64,000 bases of DNA, taken from the NCBI GenBank assembly GCA_017640605.1, contig JAEPQH010000014.1, forward strand, positions 1 to 64,000. Reading direction: 5' to 3'. Made by a program: the position numbers and the translations under genes. The notes below the pieces were generated by a model that searched no databases, had not been told where the DNA came from, and worked only from the letters and a program-made list of their open reading frames with translations. How positions within the stretch are numbered: the stretch's first letter is position 1; every line of letters starts with the position of its first letter. This DNA comes from Balneolaceae bacterium (lineage in GTDB: Bacteria; Bacteroidota; Rhodothermia; Balneolales; Balneolaceae). Shown here piece by piece: positions 43,295 to 51,734 of this stretch.

Positions 43295-44335
43295 CTACTC
43301 CGTATTAATCAAAGCGTTTAACAGCTCCATATCCCATTGACCGTTATTTGCATTATAGATTCCAAAACCGGAAGCAAACTCCCAATAGTGGTAACTCATG
43401 TTATTTTCGAGGGCAAAATGGACAATAGCTTCCGTCCAACGAGCTCGCGAAGGTGAATCCGCTTTGCTGTAGGCACCAAACTCGCCAATATTAATCGGCA
43501 CTCCTCGATCTTCTCCCCAATCTACAATTTGTTGAAAATGATTTTCCACGGCTTGCACCTCTTGGGGTGTTCCGTTCCAGGTTGTGCCCACCCACGGATC
43601 AGAGTTTTCCACCCATTCTGCTCCCTGATGTGTAAACTGAAATGGCTCATAATAATGCACCGTTACAATCAGATTACTATCATTGGGGATGTCGAGTTTT
43701 AGTAAGCCCGGAATTCCTCCCCATTCAGCGGCACCAATTACTACCGTACGGTTTGGATTCGTATCACGTATAATATCAAGTGCTGCCGGCAATAATTGAT
43801 TCCATAACTCCGCGGTTAATTCTCCATGAGGCTCGTTCAATATCTCAAATAAAACCTCCTTAGGCTGATCTTTGTACCGCTCAGAAATTTGGGTCCACAT
43901 CGACAAAAACTTATCACGTTCCTGCGCCGGGTTTTGAAAGATCTCCTCGTAGTGATGCATATTGATCATCACCATTAAATCGTTTTCCAGTGCTTGCTCA
44001 ATTGCCCAATCCACGCGATCGAAAAAAGCTTCCTCAATAGTAAAAGGAGCCTCTGCCGAGGTATGCGCACTCCATCGAATAGGAATGCGTACACTGCTAA
44101 ACCCTGTAGCTTTTATTAACTCGAAAAACTCCGCTTCCAGCGTTACTCCCCATTCTCCTTCATTAGGTGCTTCGAGCGCATTACCAAGATTTATTCCCCG
44201 TCCAAGCTCCGCATTTTGTACAAAAGGATCCAGCGGCTCTGAAATACCTGTATTATTATTATTTGATGGAGAATCTGAGCAAGCAGTTACAATCAGAAGT
44301 GTGCAAGCGATAAAAAAGGATACGATTGATTTCAT
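43295..44335 (-). CDS. Glycoside hydrolase family 5 endoglucanase-like lipoprotein
   Basis: A 346-residue protein started at the ATG at 44335, with lipobox TAC and a short Ser/Asn linker, so anchored in the envelope. GH5 motifs: GRGINLGNALEAP, VRIPIRWSAH, MINMHHYEE, acid/base Glu in EILNEPHG (about residue 167), VTVHYYEPFQFTHQG and nucleophile Glu in INIGEFGAYS (about residue 284). It probably cleaves beta-glucan or beta-mannan. Bases 44336-44509 hold no gene. Confidence 0.94.
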   Translation of the reverse strand: MKSIVSFFIACTLLIVTACSDSPSNNNNTGISEPLDPFVQNAELGRGINLGNALEAPNEGEWGVTLEAEFFELIKATGFSSVRIPIRWSAHTSAEAPFTIEEAFFDRVDWAIEQALENDLMVMINMHHYEEIFQNPAQERDKFLSMWTQISERYKDQPKEVLFEILNEPHGELTAELWNQLLPAALDIIRDTNPNRTVVIGAAEWGGIPGLLKLDIPNDSNLIVTVHYYEPFQFTHQGAEWVENSDPWVGTTWNGTPQEVQAVENHFQQIVDWGEDRGVPINIGEFGAYSKADSPSRARWTEAIVHFALENNMSYHYWEFASGFGIYNANNGQWDMELLNALINTE

Positions 44336-44509
44336 AGACTTGAGGTACATTTATGTGCTCCTCAAATATGATCTTTTTAAAGGAATTATTCCTCCTTTAC
44401 GGCAATATATTCAGGGTAAATTAGGCATAGTTTTAGGGAACAGAATTATGAGTTATTCCAGCGCCTATGATGTACACGTTTGCTTGCATCGTAGAAATAA
44501 AAATGGACA

Positions 44510-45283
44510 TCAATATGCCGGCAGGATAAAATAAACGGGCATCGTATAAATTACAGGCACAGGCTTGCCGTTTTGGGTGCCGGGTTTAAACGATAAACGA
44601 CGAACGGCTTTAATTGCCTCTTCATCACAGCCAAAACCCAACCCTTGCACTACTCTGGGTTTAATTACATCACCACGTTCTCCCACTAAGAATTGTACAA
44701 TTACTACCCCTTCAACTTCTTCTTGTAGGGCTTCTTCGGGATAGTTAACCACCAAACTTTCGAGTCCACCAATTAATACCGGATCGGTGAAGTATATGTG
44801 TTGCTCAATGAATCTTGAAAGTAACTCCTCTTCTTGCGATGTACTTATCGGTAAAAAGCTAGTATCAGCAAATTGAACGGATACCATTGCGTTTTCCAGC
44901 TCAAACGAGACCTTTGAATATAAAAGAGTAACCGACGGTACTTTATTCACCTTTTTGGGGTAAAATATTTCTTTTGATAAAGTTTCGGTTACTGAAGCGG
45001 AGGCGTATACATCAAAAGAGGATAAGATTTCTGTGTTTGTAACTTCTCCATTTCGGTCTACTAAAAAAGCGACATATACATCGCCTTCTTTGTTCGCATT
45101 GTACGTGATTTGCGGGTAGTGAATATGGGCTGCGATTTCATCCTCCGTAAAAAATGGCTCCCCTTCCCGATAGGGTAACCCATAATAGGTAGAAGAATCG
45201 GTGCTTTCCGGCTGATTGTTGGAAGGTTTGATAAAAGAACATGAAGCAAGCCAAAGAAAAGAAAGGATAACCAGGTACTTCAT
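44510..45283 (-). CDS. Lipoprotein with two TonB-C-like domains
   Basis: A 257-residue protein with lipobox LASC instead of the usual TonB membrane helix and Pro-rich linker. Two units resemble TonB C-terminal folds: the first (about residues 48-115) has YPQITYNANKEGDVYVAFLVDRNGEVTNTEILSS; the second (about 165-257) has NYPEEALQEEVEGVVIVQFLVGERGDVIKPRVVQGLGFGCDEEAIKAVRRLSFKPGTQNGKPVPV, a full match to the family. It cannot be a classical energy transducer with ExbB. It may be a surface or periplasmic adaptor. Monocistronic. Confidence 0.85.
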   Translation of the reverse strand: MKYLVILSFLWLASCSFIKPSNNQPESTDSSTYYGLPYREGEPFFTEDEIAAHIHYPQITYNANKEGDVYVAFLVDRNGEVTNTEILSSFDVYASASVTETLSKEIFYPKKVNKVPSVTLLYSKVSFELENAMVSVQFADTSFLPISTSQEEELLSRFIEQHIYFTDPVLIGGLESLVVNYPEEALQEEVEGVVIVQFLVGERGDVIKPRVVQGLGFGCDEEAIKAVRRLSFKPGTQNGKPVPVIYTMPVYFILPAY

Positions 45284-45710
45284 GTATTGCGTGAATTAAA
45301 AAACCATTAAACGTTAGTAATAAAATTACAACAAGTTAACAGTATAACAAAACAACCTAAATCAGTTTTTATTGCTTCGCTTTCTCACTGTTGATTAGTT
45401 AAGGTGGTTATTTATAAGGTTGGAGGTAATAAAAAAGGAGCGAGCCCTCTGCACGTTGATTAGCTAATTACTTTTCCCCATAGTGTTGATCTTTTTGTTG
45501 ATAGTACTATCTTGCATGAACACGGAGCTGGTAACTTCTAATAAAATTTTTATCCGAAACTGAGTTCGGGTTTTATCGGAAGAAAGAGTTTTCGAGGCTG
45601 TTGATGGGGGGTTGGAAGTTTATCCGAATATTATCCACTTGAGCTAGTTCGCTTAATAATATGTTATTTTGCATCAAATCTTTAAACAGAAATCATGCTA
45701 GTCTTTTAAA
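45284..45710. other. Intergenic region without recognised gene
   Basis: A 427-bp AT-rich interval between divergently transcribed genes. Contains two related short blocks with TTTATCCGAA (near 45550 and 45618) and an AT-rich promoter-like stretch just before the 45.7-kb gene. Nothing more definite. Confidence 0.4.
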
Positions 45711-46538
45711 ATGATTAATAAACGGGTTTTAATTTGTTTACTCTTTTTCCTGCCGAGTTGCGTATCAACTTCATATACTAAACTATTAAATGATACACAT
45801 GAAGAGTATTGGACTAAAGAATCTTATTTAAAAGCTGAACAAGTTATCGAACAACTTGAACCAGATAAGTCGACGTATTCTGATTTAGCGAATGAACTTC
45901 CTATTCTTATTTCATCAATTGATAATGGTAGAGTAAGATTCTATGTGGCGAATGGTTGGTTAAAAGATTTAAACCATTTTGGCACGACTGATACAACAAG
46001 TAAATATTCGATGATTTTTGGTTACATAGACCAAGGTCAGGTTCATGTCAAATATAAGATCAAATTTAATCAGGAAGCTCCAAATCTAATTTCTGATATT
46101 CAAAAATTTACCTATGATCTTCATTCTTTGAGTAATTCAAATATTAACGCAACAAATAATGGTGAATATTTGACCAAAGAATATTATGAAATAACTAAAC
46201 ATAAGATTAACAACTTAACTGAAGGGACTGATTTTTTTGAACTTTTAAGACTTCTTGATGGCGCTATATTTCATGAAAGAATGAATCAAAATCATAATGA
46301 TTTTACAAAAGGCATTAAATCAACATTTTTAGTTGGACTTTTTGGTTACTCAAATGTGAAACAACCTATTGAATATAAACATACCTTCAACTTAGCTATT
46401 CCTGCATTAATTGAAATAATTGTGGATGAAGATGGGTTTATAAATTGGGTATTTGGATACGAAGAGGAAGATAAATTAGAGTCTAAAATCAAATTATCAA
46501 TTAACAACTGGAAACTGTACGAAATTGAATATTTATAA
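45711..46538 (+). CDS. AT-rich lipoprotein of unknown function
   Basis: A 275-residue protein with a lipobox-like LPSC after a short signal peptide. The mature part is mixed alpha/beta with no motif I know; the end (IIVDEDGFINWVFGYEEEDKLESKIKLSINNWKLYEIEYL) looks like a small beta sheet. Base use is much more AT-rich than the housekeeping genes. Its stop lies 8 bp before a large structured noncoding element, an arrangement that might reflect a gene cassette. Confidence 0.7.
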   Translation: MINKRVLICLLFFLPSCVSTSYTKLLNDTHEEYWTKESYLKAEQVIEQLEPDKSTYSDLANELPILISSIDNGRVRFYVANGWLKDLNHFGTTDTTSKYSMIFGYIDQGQVHVKYKIKFNQEAPNLISDIQKFTYDLHSLSNSNINATNNGEYLTKEYYEITKHKINNLTEGTDFFELLRLLDGAIFHERMNQNHNDFTKGIKSTFLVGLFGYSNVKQPIEYKHTFNLAIPALIEIIVDEDGFINWVFGYEEEDKLESKIKLSINNWKLYEIEYL

Positions 46539-46545
46539 GCCTCTA

Positions 46546-46812
46546 TATTGGCAATCTAACACCTTTTATAAGGACAGAACCAAGTAGATAGTTTTTTCCC
46601 TCGCTCTGTTTGAGCTTTTATTGACTGTACTTGTTCGTTTCTACGTTCGTTGCTCTCGCCCCTCCCTTTCCGGCTTCCCTGCTATCTATGCGACTACGTT
46701 TGGCAGCTTCCGTAGGAATGCCTATGGCACAAACACCTTTGCGGACTTATGTTGAATGTATATCAGCATTGTTACGAGTTTAGTGCTCGCAAACATCCCG
46801 GTATTGCCATTC
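46546..46812. other. Large imperfect inverted structure, possible attC-like or MITE-like element
   Basis: Outer arms TGGCAAT (46549-46555) and ATTGCCA (46803-46809) are inverted. Inside, ATCTAAC (fits RYYYAAC) and GTTGAAT (fits GTTRRRY) are placed as attC core sites would be, with nearby TATAAGGAC and GGACTTATG weakly complementary, and further arms TAGATAG/CTATCTA. Length exceeds common attC sites. No integrase is nearby. The rest to 46952 shows nothing. Confidence 0.35.
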
Positions 46813-46952
46813 TTTCATGTTCTGATTTATTTACAATAATTGAATTATCCATTATCGCCCATAAATGTACTGTGCATTTGGCCAAGTAATAGTTGGAGCG
46901 GAGCTTCAGAAAAAGGATTGTGTAGTAGAGCTATGTAACGAGGTTAACTAAT

Positions 46953-47480
46953 CTAAAAACCCAAAGTCTTTATTAATGATAGTTTAGAATCAAAGAAATA
47001 AATCGTTTTCATTCCCATTCTAGGGGTTTTAACATTGTAATAAGAAATATATAGGTCATCGATTTTAAAAATCGGACCTCTTTCATAATCATCTAAATCA
47101 GTTTGTCTCTCCTCCATTACTTGATAAATCTCGCTACAAATTGATAAATCTTTGATGACAATTACCCCATTATTAATCAAATAATCTCCTACCATATCAA
47201 ATTGTTGCTCAAGATCTTTATATGAACTTATTTCAGATGATTTTAATTTTACTAAGTTTTCAAAATCAGAGTAATTGTATTTAAGGGATTTTTGACTTAG
47301 ATAATTATCAAAATCAGTTATTTTCGTTGATATTAGTACTGACTTTACTGTCATCCAATCAATTGGCTTATTCTCAGGGCATGTCACTAAATCACTCTTA
47401 GCCTGTGAGTAAACATAATCAGGATTAATGAAAACAAAGCTTATAACAATAAGTAGTATAGAAATTGAGTATTTCTTCAT
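46953..47480 (-). CDS. Small exported protein downstream of the JAMM-like lipoprotein
   Basis: A 175-residue protein from the ATG at 47480 (MKKYSISILLIVISFVFINPDYVYSQA, signal peptide); a GTG at 47492 would overlap the upstream gene. It begins 1 bp after the stop of the 448-residue lipoprotein, hence co-transcribed. Body: mixed helices (FENLVKLKSSEISSYKDLEQQFDMVGDYL) and strands ending in IYFFDSKLSLIKTLGF. No family recognised. It might be a partner or cognate inhibitor of the upstream protein; that is only context. Confidence 0.7.
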   Translation of the reverse strand: MKKYSISILLIVISFVFINPDYVYSQAKSDLVTCPENKPIDWMTVKSVLISTKITDFDNYLSQKSLKYNYSDFENLVKLKSSEISSYKDLEQQFDMVGDYLINNGVIVIKDLSICSEIYQVMEERQTDLDDYERGPIFKIDDLYISYYNVKTPRMGMKTIYFFDSKLSLIKTLGF

Positions 47481-47481
47481 C

Positions 47482-48828
47482 TTAGTACCCACATCTTTTA
47501 GTAGTTATAATATGAAGGAAGAGATTAATCGATAAGATATTATCACCATCTATTATGTAACTTTTAAGATTGAAATTGTTTGTATAATTCATTACTGCTG
47601 TCAAGAATTCAAAATCATAAAGATTTGATCCCGAACTGTAATTAGTTGGCCCACCAGAACCGCAAACAGCTGGCGATGTAGTGTCATCCCCCGAAAAGAA
47701 AGGGTGAGTATGTATTACCCCCACTATATTTTCCGGTACATCATTTAAAAAATCGTTTGGTGGGTCAATTTGACAAGCATTTCTGATCCAATCTGATGGG
47801 TAATTAATAATACTGTAATCATTCCCATCACTTACAATAAAACCTCCTTGCTCTGTTCTTTCACTAATTGGTTCATCGGGTTGACTCGATTGCCAAAGTA
47901 GGTTGAGGTTAATTTGAAACACTTCGTTATCTAATATTGGGTCTTCTGTGTCACAAGGCTCTGGAGGCTCTTCTTCTGTGCTTTCCTCTTCCGAGTCATC
48001 CTCATCGGATGCTTGTTCCGGACTACCGCAATTATATGGAGGAGGACAAGAATCATTGCCACCTTCACCTTCCCCAGTATTTGAACTCGACCCACTACTA
48101 CTCGAGCCTGTATTACCATCAGTGTTGGCACTTGGCCAGTTAAAATCAGAGCCGCCATCTGTAGGAACGCTGCCTTCAACTACAATATCGCTTTCACTAC
48201 AAGATACCGGATAACAATATAACACATCCGTTAAAGCAGTGGCCGATTTAAGTTGATCTGCACTTACCATAGTACACATATAGGTGCATTGTGGTAATAC
48301 AGACTTAGTATGAAGTAAGGAATCTAGTACTACGCTCATCGATTTGGGGTGCAACCAGGTGGTAAGTTCTTTTTTAGCCAACTCACTATCCGGAATGTAG
48401 GCAATAGCCACACGCTTTACTTCATCACTTAGCCCCAATAGATCGATAATTTCATATATGTAAGGTCGAACATTTCCATTAGCCTCCTGCACCGCTTCGG
48501 GAGAAAATCCTAACATTTGTTGATGGTAACTATAGAAGCCGTCGGCTTCTAATATTCCAAAAACAGCTACATAATTAGTTTGCAAGTTGGTTCGGGCATC
48601 ATCAATAACGGGTAAAATTACCTGCCAGTTTACGATGCCGGTAAAGCCCTGAAATCCTGATGAGTCAGATTTAAATAGATAAGCATCAGAATAATTGAGT
48701 GATCTATAATCGTTAGCCTCAATTTCGGGTAAAGGTGTTTGCCCTTTTTGATCGGTAGTTTTTTGATCAAGATTAGAAACCTCACACCCTGCTACTAAAA
48801 GTAACACCCCTAACAGTAATCGTTTCAT
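47482..48828 (-). CDS. Lipoprotein with acidic linker and JAMM/DUF4329-like C-terminal domain
   Basis: A 448-residue protein. Signal peptide and lipobox VAGC; an N-terminal domain (about residues 40-210) of unknown type; a Ser/Gly- then Glu/Asp-rich linker with Cys pairs (about 220-300); and a C-terminal domain with Glu in RTEQGGFIVSDG, then GVIHTHPFFSGDD and SNLYDFEFL. Glu...His-x-His...Asp is the JAMM-type metal signature, also found in DUF4329 domains of polymorphic toxins. So a surface metallo-isopeptidase-like or toxin-like enzyme is plausible. Function not shown. Confidence 0.72.
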   Translation of the reverse strand: MKRLLLGVLLLVAGCEVSNLDQKTTDQKGQTPLPEIEANDYRSLNYSDAYLFKSDSSGFQGFTGIVNWQVILPVIDDARTNLQTNYVAVFGILEADGFYSYHQQMLGFSPEAVQEANGNVRPYIYEIIDLLGLSDEVKRVAIAYIPDSELAKKELTTWLHPKSMSVVLDSLLHTKSVLPQCTYMCTMVSADQLKSATALTDVLYCYPVSCSESDIVVEGSVPTDGGSDFNWPSANTDGNTGSSSSGSSSNTGEGEGGNDSCPPPYNCGSPEQASDEDDSEEESTEEEPPEPCDTEDPILDNEVFQINLNLLWQSSQPDEPISERTEQGGFIVSDGNDYSIINYPSDWIRNACQIDPPNDFLNDVPENIVGVIHTHPFFSGDDTTSPAVCGSGGPTNYSSGSNLYDFEFLTAVMNYTNNFNLKSYIIDGDNILSINLFLHIITTKRCGY

Positions 48829-48993
48829 ATACCATAATTTACTTATAGCAATGAGTATATATATATAGACTTATAGGCAAATAAAAAAACAAGATAAGCT
48901 GCAGAAGGGATTTTCAAGTGCTTAGAGTGGCTGAATATTATGCTTAATCTTTACACTTGTACATTGATTACTTACCCGCTTTCTATCCTGCTC

Positions 48994-49653
48994 TTAAAAC
49001 TCAAAAAGCGTAGTATGCAGCACTCCTTTACCGTCGGAGTAAGGGATGCGCAATAAGGTTTTCTGTCGCTTAGATTTTAGCTTAAACGGCTCTTCGGTGA
49101 TATCTACACCACTGTTCTTCTTTAGCCGAATTCCCTGCCCCGAAATGATATCGATATTAGGCTTAAAATCTCCATCAGGAATATGTTCAGTGAGTATCAA
49201 GTAACCATATTGATTCAACTTTTCGGAAACGCTCTTAATTTCCGCATTCGAAAGATGCTGCAACACATTTCGCAGTAACGCCACGTCTGCTTTTTGAAGA
49301 TCATCGTGTGCAATATCACTACATCGAAACTCAAGGTGATCCGCTGCAAAGGTATTTTTATTTCGGGTGATTAAATCCGGTACAATATCTACCCCTATGT
49401 ATGTACTGCAGTGATCTAGCAAGTGTTTTCCAATGTTAAAATCGCCGCATCCTAAATCACATATCGATGGTTTACGCTCAAAACCATTCAGGAATTTCAC
49501 CACAATCTCCACATACGGTTTAACATAATTATTTTGATGCGAGCCGGCTCCCGAATAGAACTCTCCGCGATCGCCACCCCACAGATTTAACTCATAAATC
49601 TGTTCCATCACAGCTTTTGTAGGCCAGGGTTTTTTAACTTTTTTGGATTGCAT
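48994..49653 (-). CDS. Class I SAM-dependent methyltransferase
   Basis: A 219-residue protein started at the ATG at 49653 (the codon before is TTG). Motif I is CDLGCGDFNIGKHLLDH (about residues 62-78), then YIGVDIVPDLI, FRCSDIAHDDL and VALLRNVLQHLSNAEI. The substrate is not clear. There is no signal peptide. Bases 48829-48993 upstream of its stop hold no gene. Confidence 0.85.
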   Translation of the reverse strand: MQSKKVKKPWPTKAVMEQIYELNLWGGDRGEFYSGAGSHQNNYVKPYVEIVVKFLNGFERKPSICDLGCGDFNIGKHLLDHCSTYIGVDIVPDLITRNKNTFAADHLEFRCSDIAHDDLQKADVALLRNVLQHLSNAEIKSVSEKLNQYGYLILTEHIPDGDFKPNIDIISGQGIRLKKNSGVDITEEPFKLKSKRQKTLLRIPYSDGKGVLHTTLFEF

Positions 49654-49716
49654 CAATCTTCAACTACTCTCGTACGGATGTTCAACTTAAAAATGGGCAA
49701 CACATAGTACGGATTT

Positions 49717-50292
49717 ATGGATCACTCCTCTAGCAACAAAACTCTAGCTGATTTAAAACAAGAAATCCAGCTAAAGGCAAAAAACGGGCTCGACTTTATT
49801 GTAGCAGCAAGCATCTTATGGTTTGCGATTACAGTAATCTGGACGCTGGATCAAAGTTCGTACAACAAAAGTATTTTTACCTTTATGATTGGTGGCTTGA
49901 TGCTTCCGTTGGCGTTCGCCTTTTCAAAATTATTTGCTACCACATGGAAAATAAAGGGAAATCCCCTGCAACCCTTGGGTATGTGGTTGAATGTGGCTCA
50001 GGTTTTCTATTTTCCTTTTTTGATCTTCATCTTACTCAAATCGCCCGATTACTTTATCATGACGTTCGCCATTATTACCGGGGCGCATTTTCTGCCTTAT
50101 GCATGGTTTTATGATGAAAAAGCCTATGCCGCAACTGCCGCTGTAATTCCGATTGGCAGCCTCTTGATTACTCTGAATTTCGATGATCAACAATTATGGA
50201 TTACTCCGTTATTTACAGGAATAATACTCAGTATTCTTGCCCTCATCATTTATTTAAGATGGAATAAATTTGCTAACTCGGTTTCCAGTTAG
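49717..50292 (+). CDS. Six-helix membrane protein (DUF7010-like)
   Basis: A 191-residue integral membrane protein. A short soluble helix is followed by about six hydrophobic segments (FIVAASILWFAITVIWTL, FTFMIGGLMLPLAFAFS, MWLNVAQVFYFPFLIFIL, FIMTFAIITGAHFLPYAWFY, and two more). The order and the HFLPYAWFY motif match my memory of DUF7010. It is followed 24 bp later by the OmdA-like gene in the same direction. Function unknown. Confidence 0.75.
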   Translation: MDHSSSNKTLADLKQEIQLKAKNGLDFIVAASILWFAITVIWTLDQSSYNKSIFTFMIGGLMLPLAFAFSKLFATTWKIKGNPLQPLGMWLNVAQVFYFPFLIFILLKSPDYFIMTFAIITGAHFLPYAWFYDEKAYAATAAVIPIGSLLITLNFDDQQLWITPLFTGIILSILALIIYLRWNKFANSVSS

Positions 50293-50316
50293 TCACTTTG
50301 TTAGTATCGTAGCGAC

Positions 50317-50826
50317 ATGAAACCTATCACATTTCATACCTACCTTGAGCCAAAAACTAAGGTAGGATACTGCCACATCACCGTGCCTGTCGAAATCGTT
50401 GAACAAGCGGGTGGATTTGGAACACGGTTGATGTGTTCCATTAACGGAAACGAACAAATTCATGCCGGTTTACAAGGCAAGGGCGATGGTCGCGGACTCA
50501 TTATCATCAATAAAAAACGACAGAAGAAGTGGGGAATAAGTATTGGTGATGAGGTTTCGGCTACTATAGAATTAGATACCTCGAAATACGGTGCCGCCAT
50601 GCCGGAGGAATTGGAAGCTTTGCTCGAACAGGACTTGGAAGGAATGAAGGCGTTCGAACGCATCACCCCCGGACAGCAGCGCTACATAATTAATTATGTG
50701 GATGGTGTGAAGTCGATCCAAAAACGCATTGATCGCGCAATCATGTTGATTGAAAACCTAAAAACCATGCCATCCGGTAAGTTTGATTATCGGCATTTAT
50801 TGGGGATGGAAGAGAGGGACGATTGA
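50317..50826 (+). CDS. YdeI/OmpD-associated-like protein (DUF1905 plus OmdA)
   Basis: A 169-residue cytosolic protein. The first half (about residues 1-90) is a DUF1905-like beta-barrel (GYCHITVPVEIVEQAG, IHAGLQGKGDGRGLIIINKKRQKKWGISIGDEV). The second half is the helical OmdA domain (MPEELEALLEQD, FERITPGQQRYIINYVDGVKSIQKRIDRA). Molecular role not established. Its TGA stop overlaps the first word of a GAACnnn heptamer array that leads into a 302-bp tandem array. Confidence 0.85.
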   Translation: MKPITFHTYLEPKTKVGYCHITVPVEIVEQAGGFGTRLMCSINGNEQIHAGLQGKGDGRGLIIINKKRQKKWGISIGDEVSATIELDTSKYGAAMPEELEALLEQDLEGMKAFERITPGQQRYIINYVDGVKSIQKRIDRAIMLIENLKTMPSGKFDYRHLLGMEERDD

Positions 50827-51660
50827 ACGTTGAACTTCGAACAATAGAACATCGAACGTTGAAGAATTACGAATAGACGAATGTAGATTTACGAATTACG
50901 ATTTTAATTGAGAAGCGCTAATTCGAACTCGCTTTAGAATCTCGGACATCCTTTTTTGGCATCTCGAACCGCCAACCAGCGGAGAGAGATCTAAAGAGTT
51001 ACGAAAAGGGAGTAACACGTTTGGTACTACTAATTCAATTGAAGAACTCTGTGCTTCTACATGTCGGCTAATGCCTATCTGACAGATTTCATGCAACAAA
51101 AAATCCTCCCTTGAGGGAGGTGTCAAGCGAAGCTTGACGGAGGGTGGCGGACACCCGGAATCGATGAATTACGAATAGGCGAATGTAGATTTACGAATTA
51201 CGATTTTAATTGAGAAGCGCTAATTCGAACTCGCTTTAGAATCTCGGACATCCTTTTTTGGCATGTCGAACCGCCTTCCGGCGGAGAGAGATCTAGAGAG
51301 TTACGAATATAAGAATAAGGATTTTGGAATTACGAATTTGTTGGACAAACTCCGCGCCTATGTTTAATAGCTAAACCCTATCCAACAGATTTCCACCTCA
51401 AAAAATCCTCCCTTGAGGGAGGTGTCAAGCGAAGCTTGACGGAGGGTGGCGGACACCCGGAATTGCAAAATTACGAATAGACGAATGTAGATTTACGAAT
51501 TACGATTTTAATTGAGAAGCGCTAATTCGAACTCGCTTTGGAATATAGAACATCCCTTTTTGGCATCTCGAACCACCAACCAGCGGAGAGAGATCTAAAG
51601 AGTTACGAAAAGGGAGTAACGAGTTTGGAATTACGAATTCAAGTGAAGAGCTCTATGCCT
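50825..51660. repeat. GAACnnn heptamers and tandem array of 302-bp units
   Basis: From the stop codon: GAACGTT, GAACTTC, GAACAATA, GAACATC, GAACGTT. Then three units start with ATTACGAATAG at 50866, 51168 and 51470 (spacing 302, 302; the third partial). Each has a hairpin flanked by GGCATCTCGAAC and GAGAGATCTA, then GTTACGAA, and units one and two contain CCTCCCTTGAGGGAGG and the palindrome GTCAAGCGAAGCTTGAC. Small frames here are not genes. Inverted relative of 24444-24660. Confidence 0.85.
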
Positions 51661-51672
51661 GTTTATGCGTTC

Positions 51673-51707
51673 AAAAAAAAGCCCGAATGAAAAGTACATT
51701 CGGGCTT
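51673..51707 (-). terminator. Strong intrinsic terminator of the M14 peptidase gene
   Basis: On the minus strand AAGCCCGAATG and CATTCGGGCTT form a perfect 11-bp stem with a 7-nt loop, followed by TTTTTTT. It lies about 28 bp past the gene's stop. Confidence 0.9.
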
Positions 51708-51734
51708 AGCGGGTTTAATAAATTTCCTAGTAGA

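Noticed and set aside
50896-51126. 76-codon minus-strand frame
   Set aside because: It lies fully in the 302-bp tandem array, and its sequence depends on repeat words.
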